A stretch of DNA of 5,713 bases from Pseudomonadota bacterium (GCA_020161965.1 JAIUNH010000270.1:1-5713); one strand, 5' to 3'. Positions 1 to 5,702 are shown, numbered from the stretch's first letter. The notes: generated by a model from the sequence alone, not told the origin. Made by a program: numbers and translations.

Positions 1-24
1 CGTCCGCGCTAGGCGGTCGACTAA

Positions 25-837
25 CCCGGCGATCGGCTTGCAGCACTGCTGTGGTGCTGGTTCGGCGCGGCGCTCGTCGTGTTCTCCGCCGCCGGCAACA
101 AGGCGAATTACTACATGATCGTCGCGGTGGTGCCGATGGCGCTGCTGATCGCGCGCCGGATCGCGCAATGGTTCGAAGCGGGGCGCTCCAAATATCTCTG
201 GATTCTCGCCGGTGCCGCATCGGCGGTGATCGGCGGCGCGATGGTGACGATCGACGCGGCCTGCGGACCCAATCTGGGCGAGTTGTATCCTTTCTGCGCC
301 CAAATCACGCCGGTCACCTATGTGCCGATCTTGATCGTCGTCGCGGGTTTCGTGGCGGCGTCGCGCCGCTGGCGTCATGTCGAGTGGCGCCCGTTGCTGC
401 CCTTCCTGCTGATCGCGGCGCTGTCGCTGCCATTGCGCCATGTGGTGATCGAAGCGGCGACGCATTTCGACGACCGCCTGTCGCAGCGCGCTTTGGCCGA
501 GAAACTTTTGGCGATCGACCGGGTGCGGCCCGTCTATGTCTTCGTCAAGCTCGCCGATATCTCGGCCTTGCCCTTCTATCTCGGCAGGCCGGTCGACATG
601 GTGAATAGTCGCGACGCTGATCTGGCGCTTGCCGCAACGCTGCCCGAAGCACGCGGGCGCTTCATCACGCTCGAGACATTCGACCGCTTGGCCGCGCAAA
701 AGCCGGTCTTCCTGGTCGCGGAGCGATTCTGGCGCTCGACGCTGTTGCAGGAAGAACGCGCGGATTCCTGGTGCGTCGCGGCCGAAAGCGGCGGCGCTGT
801 CGCGTTGTCGAATCGTCCGGCGGATTGCGTGCGTTAA
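25..837 (+). CDS. ArnT/PMT-type membrane glycosyltransferase, C-terminal part (5' broken or missing)
   Basis: Probable inner-membrane glycosyltransferase of the ArnT/PMT_2 (GT39/GT83-like) group, which moves a sugar from a polyprenyl-phosphate carrier to lipid A, protein or another acceptor on the periplasmic side; the acceptor cannot be read from sequence. The 270 visible codons hold about five hydrophobic segments (roughly residues 5-21, 30-46, 58-75, 96-111 and 122-137, counting from base 25). The first two are joined by FSAAGNKANYY, the usual 'FS..gnK..YY' loop of this group. A soluble tail follows with LPFYLGRPV (residues 182-190), typical of the ArnT-like periplasmic C-terminal domain. 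The loop after segment three has two cysteines (80 and 91). Family members are normally about 500-600 residues, so the N-terminal half with the catalytic acidic loop is absent. In this frame TAG at 10-12 and TAA at 22-24 close the reading, and no credible start with a ribosome site exists. The 3' end overlaps the convergent phosphodiesterase by 4 bp. Family is fairly sure; the exact substrate is unknown. Confidence 0.75.
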   Translation, partial: PGDRLAALLWCWFGAALVVFSAAGNKANYYMIVAVVPMALLIARRIAQWFEAGRSKYLWILAGAASAVIGGAMVTIDAACGPNLGELYPFCAQITPVTYVPILIVVAGFVAASRRWRHVEWRPLLPFLLIAALSLPLRHVVIEAATHFDDRLSQRALAEKLLAIDRVRPVYVFVKLADISALPFYLGRPVDMVNSRDADLALAATLPEARGRFITLETFDRLAAQKPVFLVAERFWRSTLLQEERADSWCVAAESGGAVALSNRPADCVR

Positions 838-843
838 CGCACG
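828..843. repeat. Perfect 16-bp palindrome on the shared stop codons of two convergent genes
   Basis: CGTGCGTTAACGCACG is a perfect inverted repeat. Its centre, TTAA, supplies the TAA stop of the plus-strand glycosyltransferase (835-837) and the TAA stop of the minus-strand phosphodiesterase (834-836). As RNA it would fold in either direction into a 6-bp GC-rich stem with a UUAA tetraloop. No T-run follows on either side, so it does not fit the classic intrinsic terminator. It could still mark the 3' ends of both messages or slow convergent polymerases; that role is inference. Confidence 0.55.
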
Positions 844-1763
844 GGAATCCCGCGCGCGTCGAGCAACGCTTTGGCGCGATCGGGATAATCGGTGATCAGC
901 CCGTCGATCTTCATGTCGATCAAGCGCGTCATCTCGGCCGGGTCGTTGACCGTCCAGGGAATCACGGTCAGCCCCAGCGCTTTGGCCTCCGCGACGATCT
1001 CGGGCGTTACGTCGCGCCAAAACGGCGACCAGATGACGCCGCCCGCCGCCTTCACCACGCGCGGCGTCGAATTGCCGTGTCGTGTGGCATCGATCCCGGT
1101 CCAGGGCGAAGCACCCTTGCCCTTGAAGACCGTCTCGTTGGCACCGCGCTCGGTCGTCAGATAAGCGCGGGCGATTTCCGGCGCTTCGCGCGCCACGACC
1201 GACAAGGTGCGCCAATCGAAGCTTTGGATCGTTGCGCGCGACGCAATACCCAGGCGCCGTATCTCCGCGATCAGCGTGCGGGCGAAGGTCTCGGGATCGA
1301 GCGTATCGTCCGGCGCCAAGGGCGAGATCTTGGTTTCGATGTTGAACCGCCCCGGCAGCAAGGCGATCTCCGCCAGCGTGGGCATCGACGTACCCGGCAC
1401 GGCGGCTTGCGAGGTGAATTGCTTGGCGTAATCCGTGCCGGGCTTGATCGCGCCGACATCGAAGCGCTTCAATTCGGCCAGCGTGAGATCGCGCACGCGC
1501 GGGCCGGGCGACGCGATCCAAGCGCCGTTCGCATCGCGCGTGATATCGGGGTTCAAGCGCCGATCATGCGCGACGATCGCGATGCCGTCCTTTGTGATGC
1601 CGATATCGAGCTCCAACGTCGCCACGCCGATCTCCGCCGCGCGCGCGAAAGCGGGCAGGGTGTTCTCGGGCGCGAGGCCACGTGCCCCGCGATGGCCCTG
1701 AAGATCGAACGCATGAACGGGCAACGTCAGCGTCATCAACACGGCGGCCAGAATCTTACGCAT
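834..1763 (-). CDS. Exported glycerophosphodiester phosphodiesterase (GDPD family)
   Basis: Hydrolyses glycerophosphodiesters (deacylated phospholipid head groups) to glycerol 3-phosphate and an alcohol, normally with a divalent metal. The 309-residue protein starts with a short signal peptide (MRKILAAVLM, a hydrophobic run, then VHA with likely cleavage after residue 18), so it should act in the periplasm. The GDPD TIM-barrel signatures follow in order: HRGARG at 24-29 and PENT at 32-35, ELD at 51-53 (metal ligands), HD at 67-68, the IETK strand at 142-145, SFDW at 181-184, PWTVN at 269-273 and DGLITDYP at 287-294. All expected catalytic histidine and acidic positions are present and the length is normal. 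The ATG at 1763 has AAAGGAAA (1771-1778) upstream at good spacing. That site lies inside the 3' end of the LysR gene, which overlaps this start by 8 bp, so the pair is probably co-transcribed and translationally coupled. A GlpQ/UgpQ name is possible, but the subgroup cannot be assigned. The product is secure. Confidence 0.93.
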   Translation of the reverse strand: MRKILAAVLMTLTLPVHAFDLQGHRGARGLAPENTLPAFARAAEIGVATLELDIGITKDGIAIVAHDRRLNPDITRDANGAWIASPGPRVRDLTLAELKRFDVGAIKPGTDYAKQFTSQAAVPGTSMPTLAEIALLPGRFNIETKISPLAPDDTLDPETFARTLIAEIRRLGIASRATIQSFDWRTLSVVAREAPEIARAYLTTERGANETVFKGKGASPWTGIDATRHGNSTPRVVKAAGGVIWSPFWRDVTPEIVAEAKALGLTVIPWTVNDPAEMTRLIDMKIDGLITDYPDRAKALLDARGIPVR

Positions 1764-2667
1764 CTTCGATTTTCCTTTCGCGCAAGCCGCGCGTTTCCTC
1801 GACCAGCCATTGGCGGAAGGCGAGCATGTTCGGCCGCTCCGCGTCGCGTTTGGGACAGACGAGCCAATAGGATTTTCCCGCCGGCACGACCAGTTTCAGC
1901 GGCTGGACGAGGCGCCCCGATTTGATCTCGCTTTCGAACAGGAACGGCGCGCCCAACGCGACACCGAGCCCTTCCATCGCCGCTTCGACTGCCAGCCGAG
2001 TCGAATCGAACACCGTCGTGCGCTGGCGCGGCGCTTTGGGATCGAGCCCCGCCGCGACAAGCCAGACCGCCCAATCGTCCCAGAAATTCTGGTCGTCGAG
2101 CAGTTTGTAATTCATCACGTCGGCCGGCTTTTTGATTTTGCGCGCCAGCGCCGGCGCGCAAAGCGGCGTCAGCGCGTCGGGGAACAGCAGATCGGCGTGC
2201 AGGCTGGGATAGGGGCCGCGCCCGTAGCGAATCGCCGCGTCGAACGGTTCGCGGTCGAAATCGATCACGCGGCTATTCGTTTCCAGCTTCAGATCGATCG
2301 CCGGATGGCGCGACGAGAAATGCCCGAGACGCGGCACGAGATAAGCGAGCGCGAAGGTGTAGAGCAGCGAGACGCGCAGCGTGCCGTGCGCTTCGCGCTC
2401 CTGCACGCGCTGCACGGCGCGTGTCATGCGCTCGAACGCTTCGCCCAGTTCGGGGGCGAGCGACGATCCCGCATCGGTCAGCGTCAAGGCGCGCGTCAAT
2501 CGCCGGAACAATTTGGTGCCGAGCGAATCCTCCAGCGTCTTCACTTGATGGCTGACGGCGGCTTGCGTGACGCCCAGTTCCTCCGCCGCTTTGGTGAAGG
2601 ACAGATGACGGGCCGCCGCTTCGAAAGCGCGCAAACTGCCCAAGGGCGGCAGGCGATTCAGGCTCAT
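1756..2667 (-). CDS. LysR-family transcriptional regulator, GcvA-like
   Basis: DNA-binding regulator of 303 residues, the usual LysR length. The N-terminal winged helix-turn-helix is clear: LPPLGSLRAFEAAARHLSFT at 6-25, helix-turn-helix about 24-43 with VTQAAVSHQVKTLE, then LFRR at 53-56 and LTLTDAG at 61-67. This wording is typical of the GcvA/AmpR branch. The effector-binding domain runs from about residue 95, with FDAAIRYGRG at 142-151 and LVAEAAMEGLGVALG-type text near 225-239. I chose the ATG at 2667 because the family starts at 'LPPL', and AGGA (minus strand, 2675-2678) sits 7 bases upstream of it. An in-frame start at 2730 would add 21 unconserved residues across the AT-rich promoter region. 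The gene overlaps the phosphodiesterase start by 8 bp and is divergent from the DUF1127 gene across 107 bp. That is the common layout for a LysR protein controlling itself and a neighbour. The effector is unknown. Confidence 0.93.
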   Translation of the reverse strand: MSLNRLPPLGSLRAFEAAARHLSFTKAAEELGVTQAAVSHQVKTLEDSLGTKLFRRLTRALTLTDAGSSLAPELGEAFERMTRAVQRVQEREAHGTLRVSLLYTFALAYLVPRLGHFSSRHPAIDLKLETNSRVIDFDREPFDAAIRYGRGPYPSLHADLLFPDALTPLCAPALARKIKKPADVMNYKLLDDQNFWDDWAVWLVAAGLDPKAPRQRTTVFDSTRLAVEAAMEGLGVALGAPFLFESEIKSGRLVQPLKLVVPAGKSYWLVCPKRDAERPNMLAFRQWLVEETRGLRERKIEDA

Positions 2668-2674
2668 GCACAAA

Positions 2675-2678
2675 TCCT
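2675..2678 (-). promoter_or_regulatory. Shine-Dalgarno site deciding the LysR start
   Basis: On the minus strand AGGA lies 7 bases before the ATG at 2667. It supports this start over the in-frame upstream ATG at 2730, which would place coding sequence over the TATAAT element. Confidence 0.6.
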
Positions 2679-2706
2679 GCTTATGCGTTGCGCGAGAAAG
2701 GATCGT

Positions 2707-2735
2707 TTGTGACCCCAATATAATAAGCACAATAT
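2707..2735. promoter_or_regulatory. AT-rich divergent promoter/operator region between the LysR and DUF1127 genes
   Basis: This is the most AT-rich stretch in the window. It holds TATAAT at 2719-2724 (plus strand), a perfect -10 match that would start transcription near 2731 and give DUF1127 a leader of about 44 bases. No good -35 is visible 16-18 bases upstream, so an activator may be needed. TATTAT on the minus strand (2725-2720) could serve the LysR gene. An inverted repeat, TTGTG (2707-2711) N16 CACAA (2728-2732), brackets the -10, and CAATAT occurs twice (2716-2721 and 2730-2735). The spacing is not the textbook T-N11-A LysR box. Its role as operator is inferred from position and symmetry. 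Confidence 0.5.
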
Positions 2736-2760
2736 CCCGAAATCGTCGATGTGACGAATG

Positions 2761-2766
2761 AGGGAG
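2761..2766 (+). promoter_or_regulatory. Shine-Dalgarno site of the DUF1127 gene
   Basis: AGGGAG lies 8 bases before the ATG at 2775. It is strong for this window and fixes the start of this small gene. Confidence 0.7.
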
Positions 2767-2774
2767 ATTAAGCC

Positions 2775-3005
2775 ATGTCGAGCCTGGCGCTGGAAAATCG
2801 GATGGAACTCGGGGCCGCCTGGATACAGGCGGGCCGTGCGGTGAAGATCGCCCTGGCGGCGAGCGTCACCGCGTTGTTGATCTGGCAGGAGCGGGCCCGC
2901 GAGCGCGCCAGATTGTCGGAATTGGACGATCGGGTGTTGAAGGATATGGGCATGACGCGCGGCGATGCGATGCGCGAATCGCACAAGGCGCCTTGGCGGC
3001 CGTGA
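2775..3005 (+). CDS. DUF1127 (YjiS-like) small protein, 76 residues
   Basis: Small protein with the DUF1127 signature in its C-terminal half: RLSELDDRVLKDMGMTRGDA at residues 46-65, then E68 and a PWR ending (73-75). This matches the family pattern 'L..LddR.L.DiGltR.d...E...pW'. Many family members are only about 45-50 residues; here about 25 extra residues precede the domain, with a moderately hydrophobic helix (AVKIALAASVTALLIW, residues 22-37) that could touch the membrane. In alphaproteobacteria, DUF1127 proteins have been linked to stress, phosphate and RNA metabolism, and some of the short ones appear to affect RNA turnover; the molecular role here is unknown. The gene has its own ribosome site and a TATAAT upstream, and it diverges from the LysR gene, which may control it. 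Its stop lies 6 bp from the stop of the convergent oxidoreductase. Confidence 0.85.
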   Translation: MSSLALENRMELGAAWIQAGRAVKIALAASVTALLIWQERARERARLSELDDRVLKDMGMTRGDAMRESHKAPWRP

Positions 3006-3011
3006 GGGGTT

Positions 3012-3989
3012 TTAGTCGATCTCGATCGCGATCTTGCCCTTGGCTTGGCGCTGCGATAGCCGCGCCAACGCCTCGCCGGCCTGCGCAAGCTTGAAGCGTT
3101 CCGACACCAGCGGCTTCAAGGCGCCGCGTTCCCACATGCTGAGCAGCGCATCGATCGATGCGGCGAGGCGTTCGGGATTGCGTTTGCGATAGGCGCCCCA
3201 GAACAGCCCGATCGCGGCGATGTTCTTGATCAACAGAATATTCGCCGGGATCTGGGGTACACGGCCCGCCGCGAAACCGACCACGACATGCCGTCCTTCC
3301 CAGGCAAGGCAGCGCAACGCGATGTCAGCGATATCGCCGCCGACGGGATCGAACACAACGTTCACGCCTTCGCCGCCGGTGAATTTCTTCACCGCCTCGC
3401 GCAGATCGTCCTGGGCGTAGTCGACGGTCACGTCCGCCCCATGCGCTTGCGCCAATGCGCAGCGTTCCAACCCACGCGCGGCGGCGATGATCCGCGCCCC
3501 CATCGCACGGCCCACTTCGACCGCGGCAAGGCCCACGCCGCCCGCCGCCCCCAGCACCAGCAGCGTTTCGGCGCGCTTCAACCCCGCGCGCCAATCGAGC
3601 CCCGCATGCGCCGTGCCGTAGACGATGGGGAAGGTCGCGGCGGTCGCGTCGTCCATCGATCCGGGGATCGGCGCGCAATCGGCGGCGCGCGCGATCACGT
3701 ATTCGGCGAAGGCGCCGTGCTCCACGGTGGCGAGGACGCGTTGATGGACGCTGAAGCCCTTCACGCCTTGGCCCAGCGCATCGATCGTGCCGGCAAGCTC
3801 CATGCCCGGCACAAAGGGGAAGGCGGGCTTGGCCTGATACGTCCCGCGCACCATCAGCGTATCGGCGAAATTCACGCCCGCCGCCTTCACGCGAATGCGC
3901 AGCTCGCCCGGTTTGGGCTCGGGCGTGGCGATTTCGCCCAAGACGAGCTCCGGCGGATCGGCGAATCGCGAACAAAGAACGGCGCGCAT
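3012..3989 (-). CDS. NADPH:quinone oxidoreductase family protein (zinc-free medium-chain dehydrogenase)
   Basis: A 325-residue cytoplasmic oxidoreductase of the medium-chain dehydrogenase/reductase superfamily, quinone-oxidoreductase branch. It should use NADPH to reduce quinones or other alpha,beta-unsaturated carbonyls; the true substrate is not evident. The N-terminal GroES-like half contains AAGVNFADTLMVRGTY (36-51) and PFVPGMELAGTI (58-69), both diagnostic of this branch. The Rossmann half has GAAGGVG at 147-153 and FDPVGG at 213-218. Arginine 172, just after the second Rossmann strand, could hold the 2'-phosphate of NADPH. The cysteine cluster of zinc-containing alcohol dehydrogenases is missing, which is normal here. 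TAAGG, overlapping the stop codon of the upstream asparaginase gene, lies just before the ATG at 3989, and the gap between the two genes is 7 bp. The genes are therefore very likely in one operon with coupled translation. A metabolic link between the two enzymes is not obvious. Confidence 0.92.
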   Translation of the reverse strand: MRAVLCSRFADPPELVLGEIATPEPKPGELRIRVKAAGVNFADTLMVRGTYQAKPAFPFVPGMELAGTIDALGQGVKGFSVHQRVLATVEHGAFAEYVIARAADCAPIPGSMDDATAATFPIVYGTAHAGLDWRAGLKRAETLLVLGAAGGVGLAAVEVGRAMGARIIAAARGLERCALAQAHGADVTVDYAQDDLREAVKKFTGGEGVNVVFDPVGGDIADIALRCLAWEGRHVVVGFAAGRVPQIPANILLIKNIAAIGLFWGAYRKRNPERLAASIDALLSMWERGALKPLVSERFKLAQAGEALARLSQRQAKGKIAIEID

Positions 3990-3996
3990 GGGCGCC

Positions 3997-5001
3997 TTAC
4001 CAATTCGGTGCGGGGCGGATGTCGCCGACCGTCAGGCCCGCGTAGTTCTTCAGCACCGGATTGATCAGCGCGTCGATTTCCGCGCGTGGCGTGGCGGGGA
4101 AACCGCCATGCTTGTCGAGCAAACGGGCCATGGCGACTTCCGCCGCGCGGCCCGCACCGTCCGCGACCTTCAGCGCGATGCCGATTCCCTTGGCCGGAAT
4201 CGCGGCCATGTAGACGCCCTCGGCGCCCGTCTTCAGCACCGCATGGCCGCGTGCGGCGATCAGCGCGCGGGTGCAGAAGCGCCCCGTACCCGCCAGCATA
4301 AAGGGGTTGGCGACGATCGCCGCCGCCATGCGCTTGCAGGCGGCCGCGCGTGCCGCGTCGAACACACCGTCGGGTTTGCCGAAGCGGGCGATACCGACGG
4401 CCAGCGCCGAAACCGGCACCGCGATTTGCGGCAGCGAGCAGCCGTCGATGCCGCGCGGACTGGCATCGAGCTTCAGCGATAGAAAATCCTCGTAGGTTTT
4501 CTCGATCCGCTTTTGCAGCGGATGCGCGGCATCGGTATAGCCGCGCGTGTCCAGGCCCAGATGGCGGCACACGGTCAGCATGCCGGAATGCTTGCCCGAG
4601 CAATTGTTATGCGCGCGGCCCGGTGGCGTGCTCGTGCGGATCATCGCTTCGGCCGTCGGCGCGTGGGTGGGCATATGCGGCCCACATTCCAGGGCGCTCT
4701 CGTCGAGCCCAATTTTGGCGAGCCAGTCGAGCACGGCGGTCGTGTGCATCGGCTCGCCGCCATGGCTGGCGGCCGACAGTGCGATGCGCGCCTCGGGCAC
4801 GGCGAAGGCGTCGGCAGCCCCCGATTCCAGCAGCCCGAGCGATTGGATCGGCTTGATCGCCGAGCGCGGAAACACGCCGGCGGCCACGTCGCCATGAGAT
4901 TCGACGATCTTGCCGTCGGCGGTCGCGATCGCGACGGCGACGCTGTGGCGGGATTCGACGGCCGAGCCGCGCGTAACTTCGACGATAAGGGGAGCGCTCA
5001 T
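3997..5001 (-). CDS. L-asparaginase, PF06089 / Rhizobium etli ReAV class
   Basis: Hydrolyses L-asparagine to aspartate and ammonia. The 334-residue protein has no signal peptide and should be cytoplasmic. It belongs to the asparaginase class typified by R. etli ReAV, unrelated to the E. coli AnsA/AnsB fold. The ReAV active-site residues, as I recall them from its published structure, are all visible: S47 and K50 (PRSAIK), S79 (AASH), K257 (LKTGAEG), plus the zinc-site set C134 and K137 (NNCSGKH) and C188 (DGCSLP). C243 (RFCT) is also conserved. The N-terminus reads PLIVEVTRG and AVESRHSVAV, as in close relatives. I chose the ATG at 5001 because the family begins at this point; an in-frame ATG at 5055 would add 18 basic residues. 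The ribosome site is modest (AAGG 11 bases upstream). The gene heads an operon with the oxidoreductase 7 bp downstream and is divergent from the methyltransferase. I see no convincing promoter in the short spacer. Confidence 0.93.
   Translation of the reverse strand: MSAPLIVEVTRGSAVESRHSVAVAIATADGKIVESHGDVAAGVFPRSAIKPIQSLGLLESGAADAFAVPEARIALSAASHGGEPMHTTAVLDWLAKIGLDESALECGPHMPTHAPTAEAMIRTSTPPGRAHNNCSGKHSGMLTVCRHLGLDTRGYTDAAHPLQKRIEKTYEDFLSLKLDASPRGIDGCSLPQIAVPVSALAVGIARFGKPDGVFDAARAAACKRMAAAIVANPFMLAGTGRFCTRALIAARGHAVLKTGAEGVYMAAIPAKGIGIALKVADGAGRAAEVAMARLLDKHGGFPATPRAEIDALINPVLKNYAGLTVGDIRPAPNW
4987..4994 (+). promoter_or_regulatory. Strong Shine-Dalgarno match that may set an earlier methyltransferase start
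   Basis: AAGGGGAG lies 5 bases before ATG 5000 and 8 bases before ATG 5003, both in frame with the methyltransferase. If used, the protein gains 17-18 residues (MMPPTLPWRARRGKLRPI). It sits inside the first codons of the divergent asparaginase gene, so it could be chance; the ATG at 5054 has no comparable site at proper spacing. Confidence 0.45.
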
Positions 5002-5053
5002 GATGCCGCCAACCTTGCCCTGGCGCGCGCGGCGAGGCAAGTTGCGCCCCATC

Positions 5054-5587
5054 ATGAAGGGCTATTTCGGAATCGGGGTGGAGGGCATCTCCAAACCCAT
5101 GAATCTCGGGGCGCTGACGCGCACCGCGCATGCGTTCGGCGCGTCGTTCGTGTTCACGGTCGCGGCCGTGTTCGACCGGCGCGTCGCCAATCAGGCCGAT
5201 ACGTCGGACGCGTCGGCCAGCGTGCCGATCTACGATTGGCCCACGCTCGACGATCTGCGTTTGCCGGTCGGCTGCACGATGGTCGGCATCGAATTGACGC
5301 CCGACGCGATAGAGCTGCCGAGCTTCCGCCATCCGCGCGCCGCCGCCTATATCCTGGGGCCGGAGCGCGGCTCGCTGTCGCCCGAAGCGACCAAACTTTG
5401 CGAATACGTGATCAAGATCCCGACCAAGTTCTGCGTCAACGTGGCGCTGGCCGGCGGGCTCGTGATGTACGACCGCGTGCTCAGCATGGGCAAATATCCG
5501 GCCCGCCCCGTTGCGCCCGGCGGCCCGCCCGACGCCGCACTCGACCCGCATAATTTCGGGCCGCCGCGCCTGCGATCGAAACGATAG
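5054..5587 (+). CDS. TrmH/SpoU-family RNA methyltransferase (SPOUT fold)
   Basis: Likely S-adenosylmethionine-dependent RNA methyltransferase, usually a 2'-O-ribose methylase of tRNA or rRNA that works as a dimer with a deep trefoil knot. The three SpoU motifs are present. Motif 1 is MNLGALTRTAHAFGA (16-30), with N17 and the catalytic-type R23. Motif 2 is YILGPERGSLS (99-109), with E104. Motif 3 is IPTKFCVNVALAGGLVMYD (122-140), where N129 takes the place of the usual 'SLN' asparagine. At 177 residues it is a minimal SPOUT domain without the extra N-terminal substrate-binding domain of RlmB or TrmH. A proline-rich tail (149-171) is not recognised. I give the start at 5054 because relatives I recall begin at a GYFGIGVEG-type N-terminus and it leaves a 52-bp spacer to the asparaginase gene. 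The better ribosome site favours 5000 or 5003, so the true start is open. The target nucleotide is unknown. Confidence 0.88.
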   Translation: MKGYFGIGVEGISKPMNLGALTRTAHAFGASFVFTVAAVFDRRVANQADTSDASASVPIYDWPTLDDLRLPVGCTMVGIELTPDAIELPSFRHPRAAAYILGPERGSLSPEATKLCEYVIKIPTKFCVNVALAGGLVMYDRVLSMGKYPARPVAPGGPPDAALDPHNFGPPRLRSKR

Positions 5588-5605
5588 ACGCTACGGGGTA
5601 GCGTC
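5587..5605 (+). terminator. Perfect 8-bp hairpin at the methyltransferase stop, possible terminator
   Basis: GACGCTAC (5587-5594) and GTAGCGTC (5598-5605) form a perfect 8-bp stem with a GGG loop, beginning on the last base of the TAG stop codon. The position fits a transcription terminator or a 3'-end protecting hairpin. No T-run follows (the next bases are CGCCGGAGG), so Rho-independent termination would be atypical. Confidence 0.5.
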
Positions 5606-5644
5606 CGCCGGAGGAATTTCGGCCCGCGCGCCCGATCGCGGCAA

Positions 5645-5674
5645 TTCCCGCGGCCCCGGTCGCGCTGTTAGACT
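5645..5674 (+). promoter_or_regulatory. Possible extended -10 promoter for the gene at the right edge
   Basis: TGTTAGACT at 5666-5674 fits an extended -10 (TG-N-TAnnnT). TTCCCG at 5645-5650 is the only -35-like hexamer at about 18 bases and is weak. Transcription would start near 5681, about 30 bases before the GTG at 5711. The call rests mostly on position. Confidence 0.35.
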
Positions 5675-5696
5675 CGCCGCCGTAATTTCACCGGAC

Positions 5697-5702
5697 GGGA
5701 GG
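5697..5702 (+). promoter_or_regulatory. Shine-Dalgarno site for a gene starting at the right edge
   Basis: GGGAGG lies 8 bases before the GTG at 5711-5713. It is one of the best ribosome sites in the window and is the main reason to call a start there. Confidence 0.55.

Noticed and set aside
771..1925. Long plus-strand open frame opposite the phosphodiesterase and LysR genes
   Set aside because: Its product is arginine-rich low-complexity text with no recognisable domain. It is the antisense shadow of two clear genes in GC-rich DNA.
1810..2712. Long plus-strand open frame of about 300 codons opposite the LysR gene
   Set aside because: No family resemblance and no ribosome site; the opposite strand encodes an unmistakable LysR protein.
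2984..3011. Possible terminator between the DUF1127 and oxidoreductase genes (CAAGGCGCCTTG at 2984-2995, then TTTT at 3010-3013)
   Set aside because: The palindrome leaves only about a 4-bp stem once a loop is allowed, and the T-run is 14 bases further on. The fit is too weak to call.
3288..4064. Plus-strand open frame of about 258 codons opposite the oxidoreductase
   Set aside because: Histidine- and arginine-rich composition typical of antisense frames, spanning the junction of two real genes.
4607..5551. Minus-strand open frame of about 314 codons opposite the methyltransferase
   Set aside because: Arginine-rich shadow sequence; the conserved SpoU motifs are on the plus strand.
4513..5553. 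Plus-strand open frame of about 346 codons across the asparaginase and methyltransferase genes
   Set aside because: It overlaps two conserved genes in another frame and has no recognisable motif.
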